Source: Ruminococcus sp. (GTDB lineage: Bacteria > Bacillota > Clostridia > Lachnospirales > Lachnospiraceae). Taken from it: 55,823 nt of DNA. A program made the translations under genes and the position numbers. Shown here in pieces: positions 33,567 to 42,822 of this stretch. Each line of letters begins with the position of its first letter. Position 1 is the first letter of the stretch. Location of the stretch: assembly GCA_023663085.1 (NCBI GenBank), contig JAMPIB010000019.1:1-55823 (forward strand). The letters are read 5' to 3'. Below the pieces are notes generated by a model. The model searched no databases. It was given only the letters and a program-made list of their open reading frames with translations, and had not been told where the DNA came from.

Positions 33567-34945
33567 AAAAAGCAGAAACAAAGAGTGGAGAAACAAAGAG
33601 AAAAGAGACAAAGACAGAGATCATTAAATTATCGGACCACTTTACTTACGGGCGTCTGCTGCGCTTTACATTTCCTACGATCGTCATGTTGATATTTACT
33701 TCGGTCTACGGTGTGGTAGATGGCTTTTTTGTGTCTAATTTTACAGGAAAAACACCGTTTGCGGCCGTGAATTTTATCATCCCGTTTTTGATGATCTTAG
33801 GCTGTGTCGGGTTTATGTTCGGAACCGGAGGGGCGGCGCTCATATCACTGACAATGGGTGAGGGCAAAGAGCAGAAGGCCAACGAGATATTTTCACTTAT
33901 TGTTTACGCATCAGTGGTCTGCGGTATCATACTGGCTGTGGCCGGTTTCATTTTTTTGCGGCCGCTTGCGGCGTTTCTGGGAGCAGAAGGGGAACTGCTG
34001 GAAAACTGTGTTATCTACGGCAGGATCAGTCTGGCGGCACTTCCGTTTTATGTCCTGCAATATGAGTTCCAGTGTCTGTTTGCAACTGCCGAAAAACCGA
34101 AATTCGGGCTGTACGTGACGGTGGCGGCGGGAATTACCAATATCGTTCTGGATGCGCTTCTGGTAGCGGTACTGCGTCTGGGAGTAGAAGGAGCGGCCGC
34201 GGCGACGGCGCTTAGTCAGGTGGTCGGAGGCGTCATTCCGCTTCTTTATTTCGGACGTAAAAACAGCAGTCTTTTGCGGCTTACAAAGTGCAGGTTTGAC
34301 GGACACGCCCTGTTAAAGACCTGTACAAACGGCGCTTCTGAACTGGCGAGCAATATTTCCATGTCGCTTGTCGGTATGCTTTATAATGTACAGTTGATGA
34401 GATATGCCGGGGAAGACGGTATTGCGGCGTATGGGGTGTTAATGTATATCAGCATGATATTCCAGTCGGTATTTCTGGGCTATTCCGTAGGAGAAGCACC
34501 GGTTACGGGATATCATTACGGCGCCAGAAATCATGAGGAATTAAGGGGCTTATTAAAAAAGAGTTTTGTTCTGATCGGCTCTTTTTCTATCCTGATGCTT
34601 GTTGCAGGTGAAACGCTTGCGGAGCCGTTATCAGCATTGTATGTCGGCTATGACGAGGGTCTGTTTGCGTTGACCGTACATGCTTTTAAAATCTTTTCTC
34701 TTTCGTTCTTATTTTCGGGGATATCCATTTTTGGCTCGTCATTTTTTACGGCCTTAAACGATGGCTTGACTTCGGCGCTTATTTCTTTCATGCGGACTTT
34801 GCTGTTTCAGGCGGCGGCTATCATGATACTGCCTTTATTCTGGGGGCTTGACGGGATATGGATATCGACCGTGGCGGCGGAAGTGATGTCGGTGGTCGTG
34901 ACGGGAGGTTTTTTGGTCGGGAAGAGGAAGAGGTATCGGTATTGA
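33563..34945 (+). CDS. MATE-family efflux transporter
   Basis: This 460-residue membrane protein has about 12 hydrophobic helices in two related halves, with FTSVYGVVDGFFVSNFTG near the N-terminus and SVFLGYSVGEAPVTGYHYGARN in the second half, both typical of MATE (DinF/NorM-like) multidrug antiporters. These exchange cations (Na+ or H+) for cationic drugs or metabolites. The first 25 residues are a lysine/glutamate-rich cytoplasmic tail. It is translationally coupled to the MarR gene by an ATGA overlap. Confidence 0.93.
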   Translation: MKKAETKSGETKRKETKTEIIKLSDHFTYGRLLRFTFPTIVMLIFTSVYGVVDGFFVSNFTGKTPFAAVNFIIPFLMILGCVGFMFGTGGAALISLTMGEGKEQKANEIFSLIVYASVVCGIILAVAGFIFLRPLAAFLGAEGELLENCVIYGRISLAALPFYVLQYEFQCLFATAEKPKFGLYVTVAAGITNIVLDALLVAVLRLGVEGAAAATALSQVVGGVIPLLYFGRKNSSLLRLTKCRFDGHALLKTCTNGASELASNISMSLVGMLYNVQLMRYAGEDGIAAYGVLMYISMIFQSVFLGYSVGEAPVTGYHYGARNHEELRGLLKKSFVLIGSFSILMLVAGETLAEPLSALYVGYDEGLFALTVHAFKIFSLSFLFSGISIFGSSFFTALNDGLTSALISFMRTLLFQAAAIMILPLFWGLDGIWISTVAAEVMSVVVTGGFLVGKRKRYRY

Positions 34946-34957
34946 GAGGAGAGAAAC

Positions 34958-35620
34958 ATGCTGGATATATTGATTGTAGAAGATAACAAAGAAATAGGTG
35001 TTTTGCTGTGTGATTTTCTGCGTAGGGAGAATTACACGGTCAGTGTGGCCCAGAGTGGCGAAAAAGCTTTGGAATTGTATGAAAAATATGGAGCCAGAGT
35101 AATTGTGCTGGATATTATGCTGCCCGGAATGGACGGATTTGCGGTCTGCTCTAAGATCAGGGAGACTTCCAATACCCATATTTTAATCGCCAGTGCCAAG
35201 GTGGAAAAGAATGATAAATTAAAAGGCTTAAATCTTGGGGCGGACGATTATATTGAGAAACCTTATGATGTAGATATTTTAATTGCCAAGATCAAAGGTA
35301 TTTTTAAAAGAAAATATGGCCAGGCGGAGATTGTGGAAGGAAATATCCGCTTGAATACCGTGCAACAGTCGCTATATGTAGATGGGCGGAAAAAAGAAGT
35401 TACCGAAAAGGAGTTTGAACTGTTAAAGCTGTTAATTGAAAATAAGAATGTCACTATGAAGAAGGAGTATTTGTTCAATACTGTCTGGGGAAGTGACAGT
35501 GATTCGGAGATGCAGACACTGACGGTACATATTAAACGGCTTAGGGAAAAAATAGAAAAAGAACCCAAAAAGCCCAGGCATATTATGACAGAATGGGGAG
35601 TAGGATATCGGTTTGAGTAA
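34958..35620 (+). CDS. OmpR-family response regulator
   Basis: The 220-residue protein has an N-terminal receiver domain with acidic pocket VEDN, phosphoacceptor D52 (VLDIMLPGMDG) and a C-terminal winged-helix OmpR/PhoB domain ending in HIMTEWGVGYRFE. GGAGAGAAAC precedes the ATG at 34958. It overlaps the kinase gene downstream by 8 nt. The pair sits immediately before an FtsX-type ABC transporter operon, the layout of peptide-sensing and resistance modules such as BceRS-BceAB. Its composition is more AT-rich than the upstream MATE gene. Confidence 0.94.
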   Translation: MLDILIVEDNKEIGVLLCDFLRRENYTVSVAQSGEKALELYEKYGARVIVLDIMLPGMDGFAVCSKIRETSNTHILIASAKVEKNDKLKGLNLGADDYIEKPYDVDILIAKIKGIFKRKYGQAEIVEGNIRLNTVQQSLYVDGRKKEVTEKEFELLKLLIENKNVTMKKEYLFNTVWGSDSDSEMQTLTVHIKRLREKIEKEPKKPRHIMTEWGVGYRFE

Positions 35621-36848
35621 GTTTAAAATTTTTGCATGTTGGATTGTCATTGTTGAGATATTGCTTATATTGTCAGCGAATGGATTGTATTTTTATCAAA
35701 ATAGTGACAGTGATGGAAGATTATATCTTGTGGAAGTAAGGCGTCTGATCAGGGAAATAGAAGAACAAAAACTGGAAACTTCCGAAATAGAAACAATGAG
35801 TTTGGATCAGTATGAGGCGATAACAGGGATCAGAGAGTTTGCTGCCGGGGAAACCTGTGATAATGATTATTTAGTGGAAGAAATAGCCGGCAGACTGTAT
35901 CGGATAGAATATGTCAGGGAAAGAAGTTCGCGATTGCCTTTGTATGTAAATATTTCGTTGTCTGGTATGATGATCGTGACGATGATTGTGCTCGTGTATG
36001 GGTATCGTAAAGTCTTAAAGCCATTTCAGGATATGAGCAATTTATCCTGTGAGCTGGCGAAAGGGAATTTGTCCATGCCTGTTAAACAGGAAAAAAGTAA
36101 GCTGTTTGGGCGTTTTTTGTGGGGAATGGACATGCTTCGTGAAAAACTGGAGGAAAATAAGGAGAAAGAACTTGCATTTCAAAAGGAGCGGAAGACGTTG
36201 ATCCTTTCTTTGTCCCATGATATTAAAACGCCGCTTTCTTCCATTGAACTATATGCCAAAGCGTTGTCGGAGGATCTGTATGACACGCAGGAAAAAAGGC
36301 AGGAGGTTTTGCAGGGGATTGTCAGGAATGTAAAAGAAATAAAGGGGTATGTGGATGAAATCGTAATGGCGTCCAGAGAAGATTTTCTGAATCTGGAGGT
36401 CATTATGGGAGAGTATTACCTGTCAGAAGTCATAAAAATGACGGAAAGTTATTATCGGGATAAGTTGTCTGTCATTCATACAGAATTGCAAGTGGATGAA
36501 ACTGCGGAATGTCTTGTTAAAGGGGATAAGGACCGCATGGTTGAGGTTCTGCAGAATGTTATGGAAAATGCCATAAAATATGGCGACGGCAGGCGCATCC
36601 ACATATCGTTTGGGGAGGAAGAGGACTGTAAACTGATACATATCGAAAATTCGGGGTGCAGTCTGAAAAAAGAGGAATTTCCCAATCTTTTTGATTCCTT
36701 TTATCGTGGAAGTAACAGCAGCGGTATGAAAGGGAGCGGTCTGGGGCTTTATATTTGCAAAACACTGATGCGTAAAATGGATGGTGAAATCTTTGCGCAA
36801 AGGAAGGAAGATGTTTTTTGCATGACGATAGTAGTTAGAAAAGCATAA
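35613..36848 (+). CDS. Sensor histidine kinase paired with the upstream OmpR regulator
   Basis: This 411-residue membrane kinase has transmembrane segments at about 6-26 and 110-130 enclosing an extracellular region of about 80 residues. A HAMP-like linker follows (VLKPFQDMSNLSCELAKGNLS), then HisKA with H202 in LSLSHDIKTPLSS and a GHKL domain with N-box ENAIKYG and MKGSGLGLY. The start appears to be TTG at 35613, overlapping the regulator's stop; no ATG lies before the first transmembrane segment. A hairpin terminator follows. Confidence 0.92.
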   Translation: MSKFKIFACWIVIVEILLILSANGLYFYQNSDSDGRLYLVEVRRLIREIEEQKLETSEIETMSLDQYEAITGIREFAAGETCDNDYLVEEIAGRLYRIEYVRERSSRLPLYVNISLSGMMIVTMIVLVYGYRKVLKPFQDMSNLSCELAKGNLSMPVKQEKSKLFGRFLWGMDMLREKLEENKEKELAFQKERKTLILSLSHDIKTPLSSIELYAKALSEDLYDTQEKRQEVLQGIVRNVKEIKGYVDEIVMASREDFLNLEVIMGEYYLSEVIKMTESYYRDKLSVIHTELQVDETAECLVKGDKDRMVEVLQNVMENAIKYGDGRRIHISFGEEEDCKLIHIENSGCSLKKEEFPNLFDSFYRGSNSSGMKGSGLGLYICKTLMRKMDGEIFAQRKEDVFCMTIVVRKA

Positions 36849-36858
36849 TAGGTATAAA

Positions 36859-36894
36859 GACTTCAGAGTTACGGATAAGGACTCTGAAGTTTTG
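36859..36894 (+). terminator. Intrinsic terminator after the two-component system
   Basis: ACTTCAGAGT (36860-36869) and ACTCTGAAGT (36881-36890) pair perfectly over 10 bp with an 11-nt loop and a short TTTT. The ABC operon 67 bp further on may be reached by read-through or have its own promoter. Confidence 0.65.
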
Positions 36895-36961
36895 CATTTA
36901 AGGATTATTTAATAATTTCTCCTGTAGAATCAATGCAGAAGCAGGAGAAAGGAGCAGCAGA

Positions 36962-39331
36962 ATGTATCTGAACATACTGAAAAAAGACTTAAAACGAAAA
37001 AGGGCAATGAATATTATTCTTCTATTATTTATGATTCTTGCCACTATGTTTGTGTCGTCGAGTGTCAACAACATTATCAATGTTACCACGGCACTGGACA
37101 ATTATTTTGAAATGGCGGATGCGCCTGATTATTTTGTGTCCGTCATGAATAAAAATCTTACCGTTGATATCGAAGAAACGCTAAGCCGGGCAAGTGCAGT
37201 CGAGCGCCATGCAGCGGAAAGCATCCTGATCTTAGCGCCCGATAATTTTATCTATGAGGATGAGGATATCGTTATCGGGGGCGGTACGAATCTGGTCCAC
37301 AGCGACATTTGTATGAATTATTTTCTTGCCGATGGCAGTCTCCTTGAAGCGGCAGAGCCGGGGGAGTTTTATATGACGGAGGGGAAAGCGGACGCTCTCG
37401 GCGTGGATGTGGGTGATAAACTTACCATAGAATTAAACGGGGTAAGCCGTGAATTGGTTCTTGCAGATAAAATAAAGGACGCGCTTTTCGGCTCCAATCA
37501 GATGTCCTTTACCCGTTATATCATAAGCGAAGAGGATTTTAATGATTTTCTTTCTGCAGAAAATACGGAGGAATATTACGGCGGTGAGCTCATCTACCTG
37601 TATTCTTCCAATATGGAAACGGCTCTGCCGCAGATAAAACCGCTTGTAGATAACAGTGCGCTCTCAATGGACAGAGCTACTATGAAATTCTGCTATGTTT
37701 TTGATATGATGGTGGTAGGCCTTCTGCTTGTAGTAAGCATCATACTTATTATAATAGCGTTTGTGGTTCTGCGTTTTACCATTTCCTTTACGCTCTCCGA
37801 GGAATTTCGTGAAATCGGCGTAATGAAGGCTATTGGTATCGGCAATTTCAGGATCCGGGCCTTATACCTTGTCAAGTATATGGGGCTTTCCCTGATCGGC
37901 GCGGCTGTCGGTCTTGTCCTTAGTTTTCCTTTTGGTAACATGCTTATGAGCGTTTCCTCGCAGACCGTTATTTTCGGCAATCAGAGTCCGGTCCTGGTAA
38001 ATATTCTTTGCGCTGTTCTTGTCATTGCAGTCATTTTACTGTTCTGTTATGGCTGTACAGGCAGAGTCAGGAAATTAACGCCCATTGATGCAATCAGGAA
38101 CGGTCAGACAGGCGAACGTTTCCGTAAAAAGAGCCTGATGAGTTTAGGCAGATCGAAGATTCCGGCAACGTCTTTTCTGGCACTGAATGACATTGTCAGC
38201 AGTCCCAGACGTTACGGCATTATAAGCCTGACATTTTTCTTATGTTTGTCCCTGATGCTGATACTTTCGGCAACTGTTTCCACGATGAACAGCGGCAGTC
38301 TTGCCACAACATTCGGATGGGCGGATTGTGACGTATATCTTGACAGTAAAAACATTAGTGAATGTATGTTGGAAGATGGACATGAAAAGCTTGCAAAACA
38401 CCTTGATGAAATGGAACAGACTCTTGCCGAAAACGGCATTCCTGCAAGATGCTATCAGGAAATAATGTTTTCCCTGCCCGTATCTTTTGGAGAAAATGAG
38501 AGCAATATTTATATCTATCAGGGCACAGGCACAACAATGGATATGTACGAATATACGGCAGGAACAGCGCCGCGCAGTACCGATGAAATTGCGATAACAC
38601 GAATTGCTGCGGATAAGTTGAAGGCCAATATTGGTGATACCGTTACCATCAAAACCATTGACGGGGATAAGGAATATATTATTTCCGCGTTTTACCAGGG
38701 GATGAATAATCAAGGCATTGGTATCAGACTTCACAGCGATGAGTCCATAAATTATGTGCAGGCGATAGGCGGTGTCGGTACGCAGATTACTTTTACGGAT
38801 CATCCTGACAGCAGGGAGATAGAACAGAGAATGGAAGAAATCCGGAGGATTTTTCCCGATTATGAAAATATAAAAACCTGTGCCATGGAAACAGCAGAGA
38901 AGCTCGGTGTTACGGAAACTTTAGATGCAGTAAAATCCCTGGTAGTTGTTCTTACCATCGTATTAGCCGCACTCATAACCGTACTTATGGAGCGCTCCTT
39001 TATCGCCAGGGAGCAGGGTGAAATTGCACTCCTGAAAGCCGTAGGCACGAGAAACGGCAAAATTTACGCCTGCCACGCATTGCGATTTGCATTTGTGGGA
39101 GTTATCGCGGTCATGATCGGGGAAATTTTCGCCATGCCCCTGACGCACCTTTGCATTGACCCGATCTTTAAAATGATGGGTATGGAGCTTGCTGTTGACT
39201 ATGTGGTCAAGCCTGTTGAAATGTATTTTATCTTCCCGCTTGTCATTCTTATTACAACAACCGTAAGCGCGTTTTTGACATCACTTTATACAAGAAAGAT
39301 TAAGTCCTCCGATACTGCCAACATGGAATAA
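36962..39331 (+). CDS. FtsX-domain ABC transporter permease (MacB/BceB-like)
   Basis: The 789-residue membrane protein has one N-terminal helix (about 12-35), a large extracellular domain, and three helices in the first FtsX domain (about 240-375; note EEFREIGVMKAIGIGNFRIRAL). A fourth helix near 420 is followed by a second extracellular domain and a final FtsX domain (about 660-780; EQGEIALLKAVGTRNGKIYAC). Such permeases pair with a MacB/LolD-type ATPase, encoded next, and move or detach peptides and lipids at the membrane. AAAGGAGCAGCAG precedes the ATG at 36962. The preceding two-component system probably regulates it. The gene ends in a 15-nt tandem repeat with serial stop codons. Confidence 0.92.
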   Translation: MYLNILKKDLKRKRAMNIILLLFMILATMFVSSSVNNIINVTTALDNYFEMADAPDYFVSVMNKNLTVDIEETLSRASAVERHAAESILILAPDNFIYEDEDIVIGGGTNLVHSDICMNYFLADGSLLEAAEPGEFYMTEGKADALGVDVGDKLTIELNGVSRELVLADKIKDALFGSNQMSFTRYIISEEDFNDFLSAENTEEYYGGELIYLYSSNMETALPQIKPLVDNSALSMDRATMKFCYVFDMMVVGLLLVVSIILIIIAFVVLRFTISFTLSEEFREIGVMKAIGIGNFRIRALYLVKYMGLSLIGAAVGLVLSFPFGNMLMSVSSQTVIFGNQSPVLVNILCAVLVIAVILLFCYGCTGRVRKLTPIDAIRNGQTGERFRKKSLMSLGRSKIPATSFLALNDIVSSPRRYGIISLTFFLCLSLMLILSATVSTMNSGSLATTFGWADCDVYLDSKNISECMLEDGHEKLAKHLDEMEQTLAENGIPARCYQEIMFSLPVSFGENESNIYIYQGTGTTMDMYEYTAGTAPRSTDEIAITRIAADKLKANIGDTVTIKTIDGDKEYIISAFYQGMNNQGIGIRLHSDESINYVQAIGGVGTQITFTDHPDSREIEQRMEEIRRIFPDYENIKTCAMETAEKLGVTETLDAVKSLVVVLTIVLAALITVLMERSFIAREQGEIALLKAVGTRNGKIYACHALRFAFVGVIAVMIGEIFAMPLTHLCIDPIFKMMGMELAVDYVVKPVEMYFIFPLVILITTTVSAFLTSLYTRKIKSSDTANME

Positions 39332-39374
39332 GACATGGAAGAATAAGACATTGAAAAATAAGACAATGAATAAG
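39330..39374 (+). repeat. Three 15-nt tandem repeats, each with an in-frame stop codon
   Basis: The units AAGACATGGAAGAAT, AAGACATTGAAAAAT and AAGACAATGAATAAG lie head to tail straight after the permease's last codons. A partial copy (ACATGGAAT) lies inside the gene's end. In the permease frame each unit contributes a fresh TAA, so four stops follow in series. Confidence 0.85.
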
Positions 39375-39387
39375 AAAGGAAATTATT

Positions 39388-40149
39388 ATGAATATTTTAG
39401 AAGTAAAAGACCTCTGCAAAACATATATCGTAAACAAGCGGCAGAATAACGTTTTGAAAAATGTAAACTTTACCGTTTCCGAAGGCGAAATGGCAGCGGT
39501 TATGGGGCCGTCAGGTTCGGGTAAATCCACTCTTTTGTATGCTGTTTCGGGCATGGACTCCATTACCGCAGGCGAAGTAAAATTCTGTGGAAAGAATATC
39601 GCCCAAATGGGTGAAAAGGAACTTGCAGACTTACGTCTTGAGGAAATGGGCTTTATCTTCCAGCAGATGTATATGCTGAAAAATCTGACCGTTCTTGACA
39701 ATATTATTCTGCCTGCGCTGCAATCCCATCAGAATACGGAAACACGAAAGGAAACGGTCGGGCGTGGACAGGACTTGATGCGTAAGCTTGGTATTATTGA
39801 CATTGCCGATAATGACATCAATGAAGTTTCAGGCGGACAGCTTCAAAGAGCCTGCATCTGTAGAAGTATGATCAACAGACCGAAGGTTTTATTTGCGGAT
39901 GAACCGACGGGCGCTTTGAACCGGACTGCCTCCAACGAGGTAATGAAGGAACTGGTAAAGTTAAACAAAGAAGGAACAACCATCATGATGGTGACCCATG
40001 ATGCCAAGGTGGCCGCTAAGTGTTCCAGAGTATTGTATATTGTAGATGGCAACATTAAGGGCGAGTATATAAGTCCCACAGACTTAGAGATAAAAGAGAA
40101 GGACAGGGAGAGACTGTTAAATAGCTGGCTGTTGGAACTGGGATGGTAA
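39388..40149 (+). CDS. ABC transporter ATPase (MacB/BceA-like), partner of the FtsX permease
   Basis: The 253-residue cytoplasmic ATPase has Walker A GPSGSGKST, signature VSGGQLQRA, Walker B VLFADEPTG with the catalytic glutamate, and the H-loop MVTHD. The D-loop, normally ALD or NLD, reads ALNRTAS, an Asp to Asn change that is unusual because the D-loop aspartate links the two ATP sites. AAAGGAAATTATT precedes the ATG at 39388. Permease-then-ATPase order is the reverse of most BceAB operons. Confidence 0.93.
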   Translation: MNILEVKDLCKTYIVNKRQNNVLKNVNFTVSEGEMAAVMGPSGSGKSTLLYAVSGMDSITAGEVKFCGKNIAQMGEKELADLRLEEMGFIFQQMYMLKNLTVLDNIILPALQSHQNTETRKETVGRGQDLMRKLGIIDIADNDINEVSGGQLQRACICRSMINRPKVLFADEPTGALNRTASNEVMKELVKLNKEGTTIMMVTHDAKVAAKCSRVLYIVDGNIKGEYISPTDLEIKEKDRERLLNSWLLELGW

Positions 40150-40197
40150 AGCTTTGTGGAGCGGAGAACCTAAATTGTTTCAAAAATTCAGACAATT

Positions 40198-40221
40198 TAT
40201 ACAAATTACTAAAATTGTATA
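40198..40221. promoter_or_regulatory. Inverted repeat upstream of the MMPL promoter
   Basis: TATACAA (40198-40204) and TTGTATA (40215-40221) are perfect inverted copies with a 10-nt AT-rich spacer, 22 bp before the -35. There is no T-run, so a regulator site is more likely than a terminator. Just downstream, TGTCAA occurs twice at a 21-bp spacing (40223-40228 and 40244-40249). Confidence 0.45.
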
Positions 40222-40242
40222 GTGTCAACCTACATTTTTGGA

Positions 40243-40271
40243 TTGTCAAGCAATTATCGGAATGCTATAAT
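40243..40271 (+). promoter_or_regulatory. Strong promoter of the MMPL-GLUG operon
   Basis: TTGTCA (40243-40248), a 17-bp spacer and a perfect TATAAT (40266-40271) preceded by TGC form a consensus promoter with an extended -10. The start codon used is at 40306. Confidence 0.85.
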
Positions 40272-40305
40272 CCTTGATGAATCGTGTACGGGAGGCGCTT
40301 TTACA

Positions 40306-42822
40306 ATGGATAAAGAAGTGAATAAGAAGAAAAACGGTAATCAGGCGATGGTGAAGATATGCGGATTTATTGTAGATAAGAGAAATCTCTTTTTCCTGAT
40401 CTTCGGTCTCCTGATTATTTTTTCTGCCGTGTCGAGAAACTGGGTCGGGGTAGAAAATGATATGGCTTTTTATCTGCCGGGAACGACGGAAACGCGTCAG
40501 GGGCTCGACCTCATGGAAGAGGAATTTATTACATACGGAACTTGTAACGTGATGATGGCGAACGTATCCTATGCGCAGGCGGAAGACATCTGCGGGCGGC
40601 TCGAACAGATAGAAGGGGTCTTTTCCGTGGATTTTGACGATACCGAAGAGCATTATACGAACGGTTCGGCCTATTATAATATTACGTTTGATTATGATGA
40701 AAAGGACGATATGTGTCTGACGGCCTTAGATAAGGTAAAAGAATTGCTGGAAGGTTACGACTATTATCTGACGACTTCTTTAGGAAATACGCAGTCGGAA
40801 CTGATCGGGCAGGAGATGAATACGATTTCTGTACTGGTGGCGGTTATCGTTGTATCGGTACTGCTTCTGACAACGCAGGCTTATGCGGAGATTCCCGTAC
40901 TGCTCATTACTTTCTTATCGGCGGCGATCATTCATATGGGAACCAATTTTCTGTTAGGGACGATTTCTTTCGTATCCGATTCCGTAACGATTGTCTTACA
41001 GTTGGCCCTGTCGGTAGACTATGCGGTCATTTTATTAAATAGATATAAAGAAGAACATGCCTCTTACGAGGCGCGCGAGGCGGTTATTATCGCGCTCAGC
41101 AAGGCGATACCGGAAATTGCGGGCAGTTCGCTGACGACAATCGGCGGTCTGATCGCCATGACTTTCATGCAGTATAAAATGGGGCCGGACCTTGGCGTGG
41201 TACTGATCAAGGCTATTTTGCTCAGTCTGTGCGCGGTCTTTTTATTAATGCCGGGTGTTATCATGCTTTTCTCGAATCTAATGGATAAGACCAGACATAA
41301 GAATTTTATCCCGGATATACCATTTGTGGGGAAATTTGCCTATGTTTCCCGATATATCGTGGCGCCTCTTTTTCTGGTGGCAATCATAGCGGGCTATATG
41401 ATCTCCAAGGATTGCCCGTATGTATTCGGTTACAGTACGGTCACGCCGCCGCTGCAGAACAGCGTGCAGAAGGCGGAAGAAATGGAAGAGACGAATTTTG
41501 GTTCTTCCAATATGGTGGCCCTGATTGTCCCGGCGGGGGATTATGATAGTGAAAAAGCGCTGCTGCGCGATCTGGATATGTGCCCGGAAGTGGATTCTAC
41601 CATGGGACTTGCCAATGTAGAGGCGATGGACGGCTACAATCTGACGGATAAATTAAATCCCCGGCAGTTTTCGGAGTTAATTGATCTGGATTATGAGGTG
41701 GCGGAGTTAATTTATACCGCCTATGCCGTAAATGATGAGGATTATGCGAAAGTGGTCAACGGTCTGGCGGATTATCAGGTGCCGCTGATTGATATGTTCA
41801 TGTTCGTATATGACGAAGTGGAAGAAGGATATGTGACGTTAGACGATGATCTGCAGGAAACGCTGGACGATGCCTATAGAATGATGAATTTTGCCAAGAA
41901 CCAGTTACAGGGCGAAAATTACAGCCGTATGCTGGTATATCTGACACTTCCCGAAGAAAGTGAGGAGACGTTTGCCTTTCTGGACAGGATGCACGAGATT
42001 GCCGGAAAATATTATGAAGGAACAGTGCTTGTCTGCGGTGAGTCGGTCAGCCAGTACGATTTACAGAAAACTTTTTCACGGGATAACATGGTAGTCAACG
42101 TCGTGTCGATACTGGTCGTTCTGGTCGTGCTTTTATTTACCTTTAAGTCGGCAGGTATGCCTGTATTATTAATTGCAGTCATCCAGGGCAGTATCTGGAT
42201 CAACTTTTCCGTGCCGTCCCTACAGCATGATAATCTCTTTTTCCTGGGCTATCTGATTGTCAGCTCCATCCAAATGGGCGCCAATATCGACTATGCCATC
42301 GTGATTGCCAGCCGTTATACAGACCTGCGTAAAACAATGGGTAGAAAAGAGTCTATTATCGACACCATGAATCTATCGTTCCCGACGATTGTTACTTCCG
42401 GTACGATGCTGGCCGTAGCGGGGATCCTGATCGGTAAGCTGACTTCCGATGTGGCGATTTTCGGTATCGGAAAGTGTCTGGGGCGCGGTACGCTGATTTC
42501 CATATTTATTACCATGTTCGTGCTGCCGCAGATCCTACTGGTGGGCGATACCATTATAGAAAAGACGGCCTTTGTCATGAATATGCCGATCAGGACCAAG
42601 ACGGCGACGGGACTTATAAAAGTGGATGGTCTGGTGCGCGGTAAGATCGACGGTATGGTGACAGGTACGATGAAGGCCATTATCCGGGGTAACGTGAGCG
42701 CCTATGTGGAGGCCGGAGACGTTACGGAACTGACGGAAGAGGAATATCAGAAGCTTTCCAATGAGATGAATAAAGAAACGGGTGCAGAGAAAGAAAGCGG
42801 GGAGGTGAAGAGTTATGTATAA
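40306..42822 (+). CDS. RND-superfamily MMPL transporter
   Basis: This 838-residue membrane protein has two related halves, each with one helix, an extracellular domain and five clustered helices, the MMPL/RND plan. The helix 4 motif of the first half is SVDYAVILLNRYKEEHASYEA and of the second half NIDYAIVIASRYTD, where conserved Asp-Tyr residues mark the proton relay. Such proteins export lipids, hydrophobic compounds or surface molecules using the proton gradient. The start at 40306 follows GGGAGG by 10 nt; an upstream in-frame ATG at 40222 lies before the promoter. The 3' end overlaps the GLUG-repeat protein gene by 8 nt, which implies that the two products act together. Confidence 0.92.
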   Translation: MDKEVNKKKNGNQAMVKICGFIVDKRNLFFLIFGLLIIFSAVSRNWVGVENDMAFYLPGTTETRQGLDLMEEEFITYGTCNVMMANVSYAQAEDICGRLEQIEGVFSVDFDDTEEHYTNGSAYYNITFDYDEKDDMCLTALDKVKELLEGYDYYLTTSLGNTQSELIGQEMNTISVLVAVIVVSVLLLTTQAYAEIPVLLITFLSAAIIHMGTNFLLGTISFVSDSVTIVLQLALSVDYAVILLNRYKEEHASYEAREAVIIALSKAIPEIAGSSLTTIGGLIAMTFMQYKMGPDLGVVLIKAILLSLCAVFLLMPGVIMLFSNLMDKTRHKNFIPDIPFVGKFAYVSRYIVAPLFLVAIIAGYMISKDCPYVFGYSTVTPPLQNSVQKAEEMEETNFGSSNMVALIVPAGDYDSEKALLRDLDMCPEVDSTMGLANVEAMDGYNLTDKLNPRQFSELIDLDYEVAELIYTAYAVNDEDYAKVVNGLADYQVPLIDMFMFVYDEVEEGYVTLDDDLQETLDDAYRMMNFAKNQLQGENYSRMLVYLTLPEESEETFAFLDRMHEIAGKYYEGTVLVCGESVSQYDLQKTFSRDNMVVNVVSILVVLVVLLFTFKSAGMPVLLIAVIQGSIWINFSVPSLQHDNLFFLGYLIVSSIQMGANIDYAIVIASRYTDLRKTMGRKESIIDTMNLSFPTIVTSGTMLAVAGILIGKLTSDVAIFGIGKCLGRGTLISIFITMFVLPQILLVGDTIIEKTAFVMNMPIRTKTATGLIKVDGLVRGKIDGMVTGTMKAIIRGNVSAYVEAGDVTELTEEEYQKLSNEMNKETGAEKESGEVKSYV

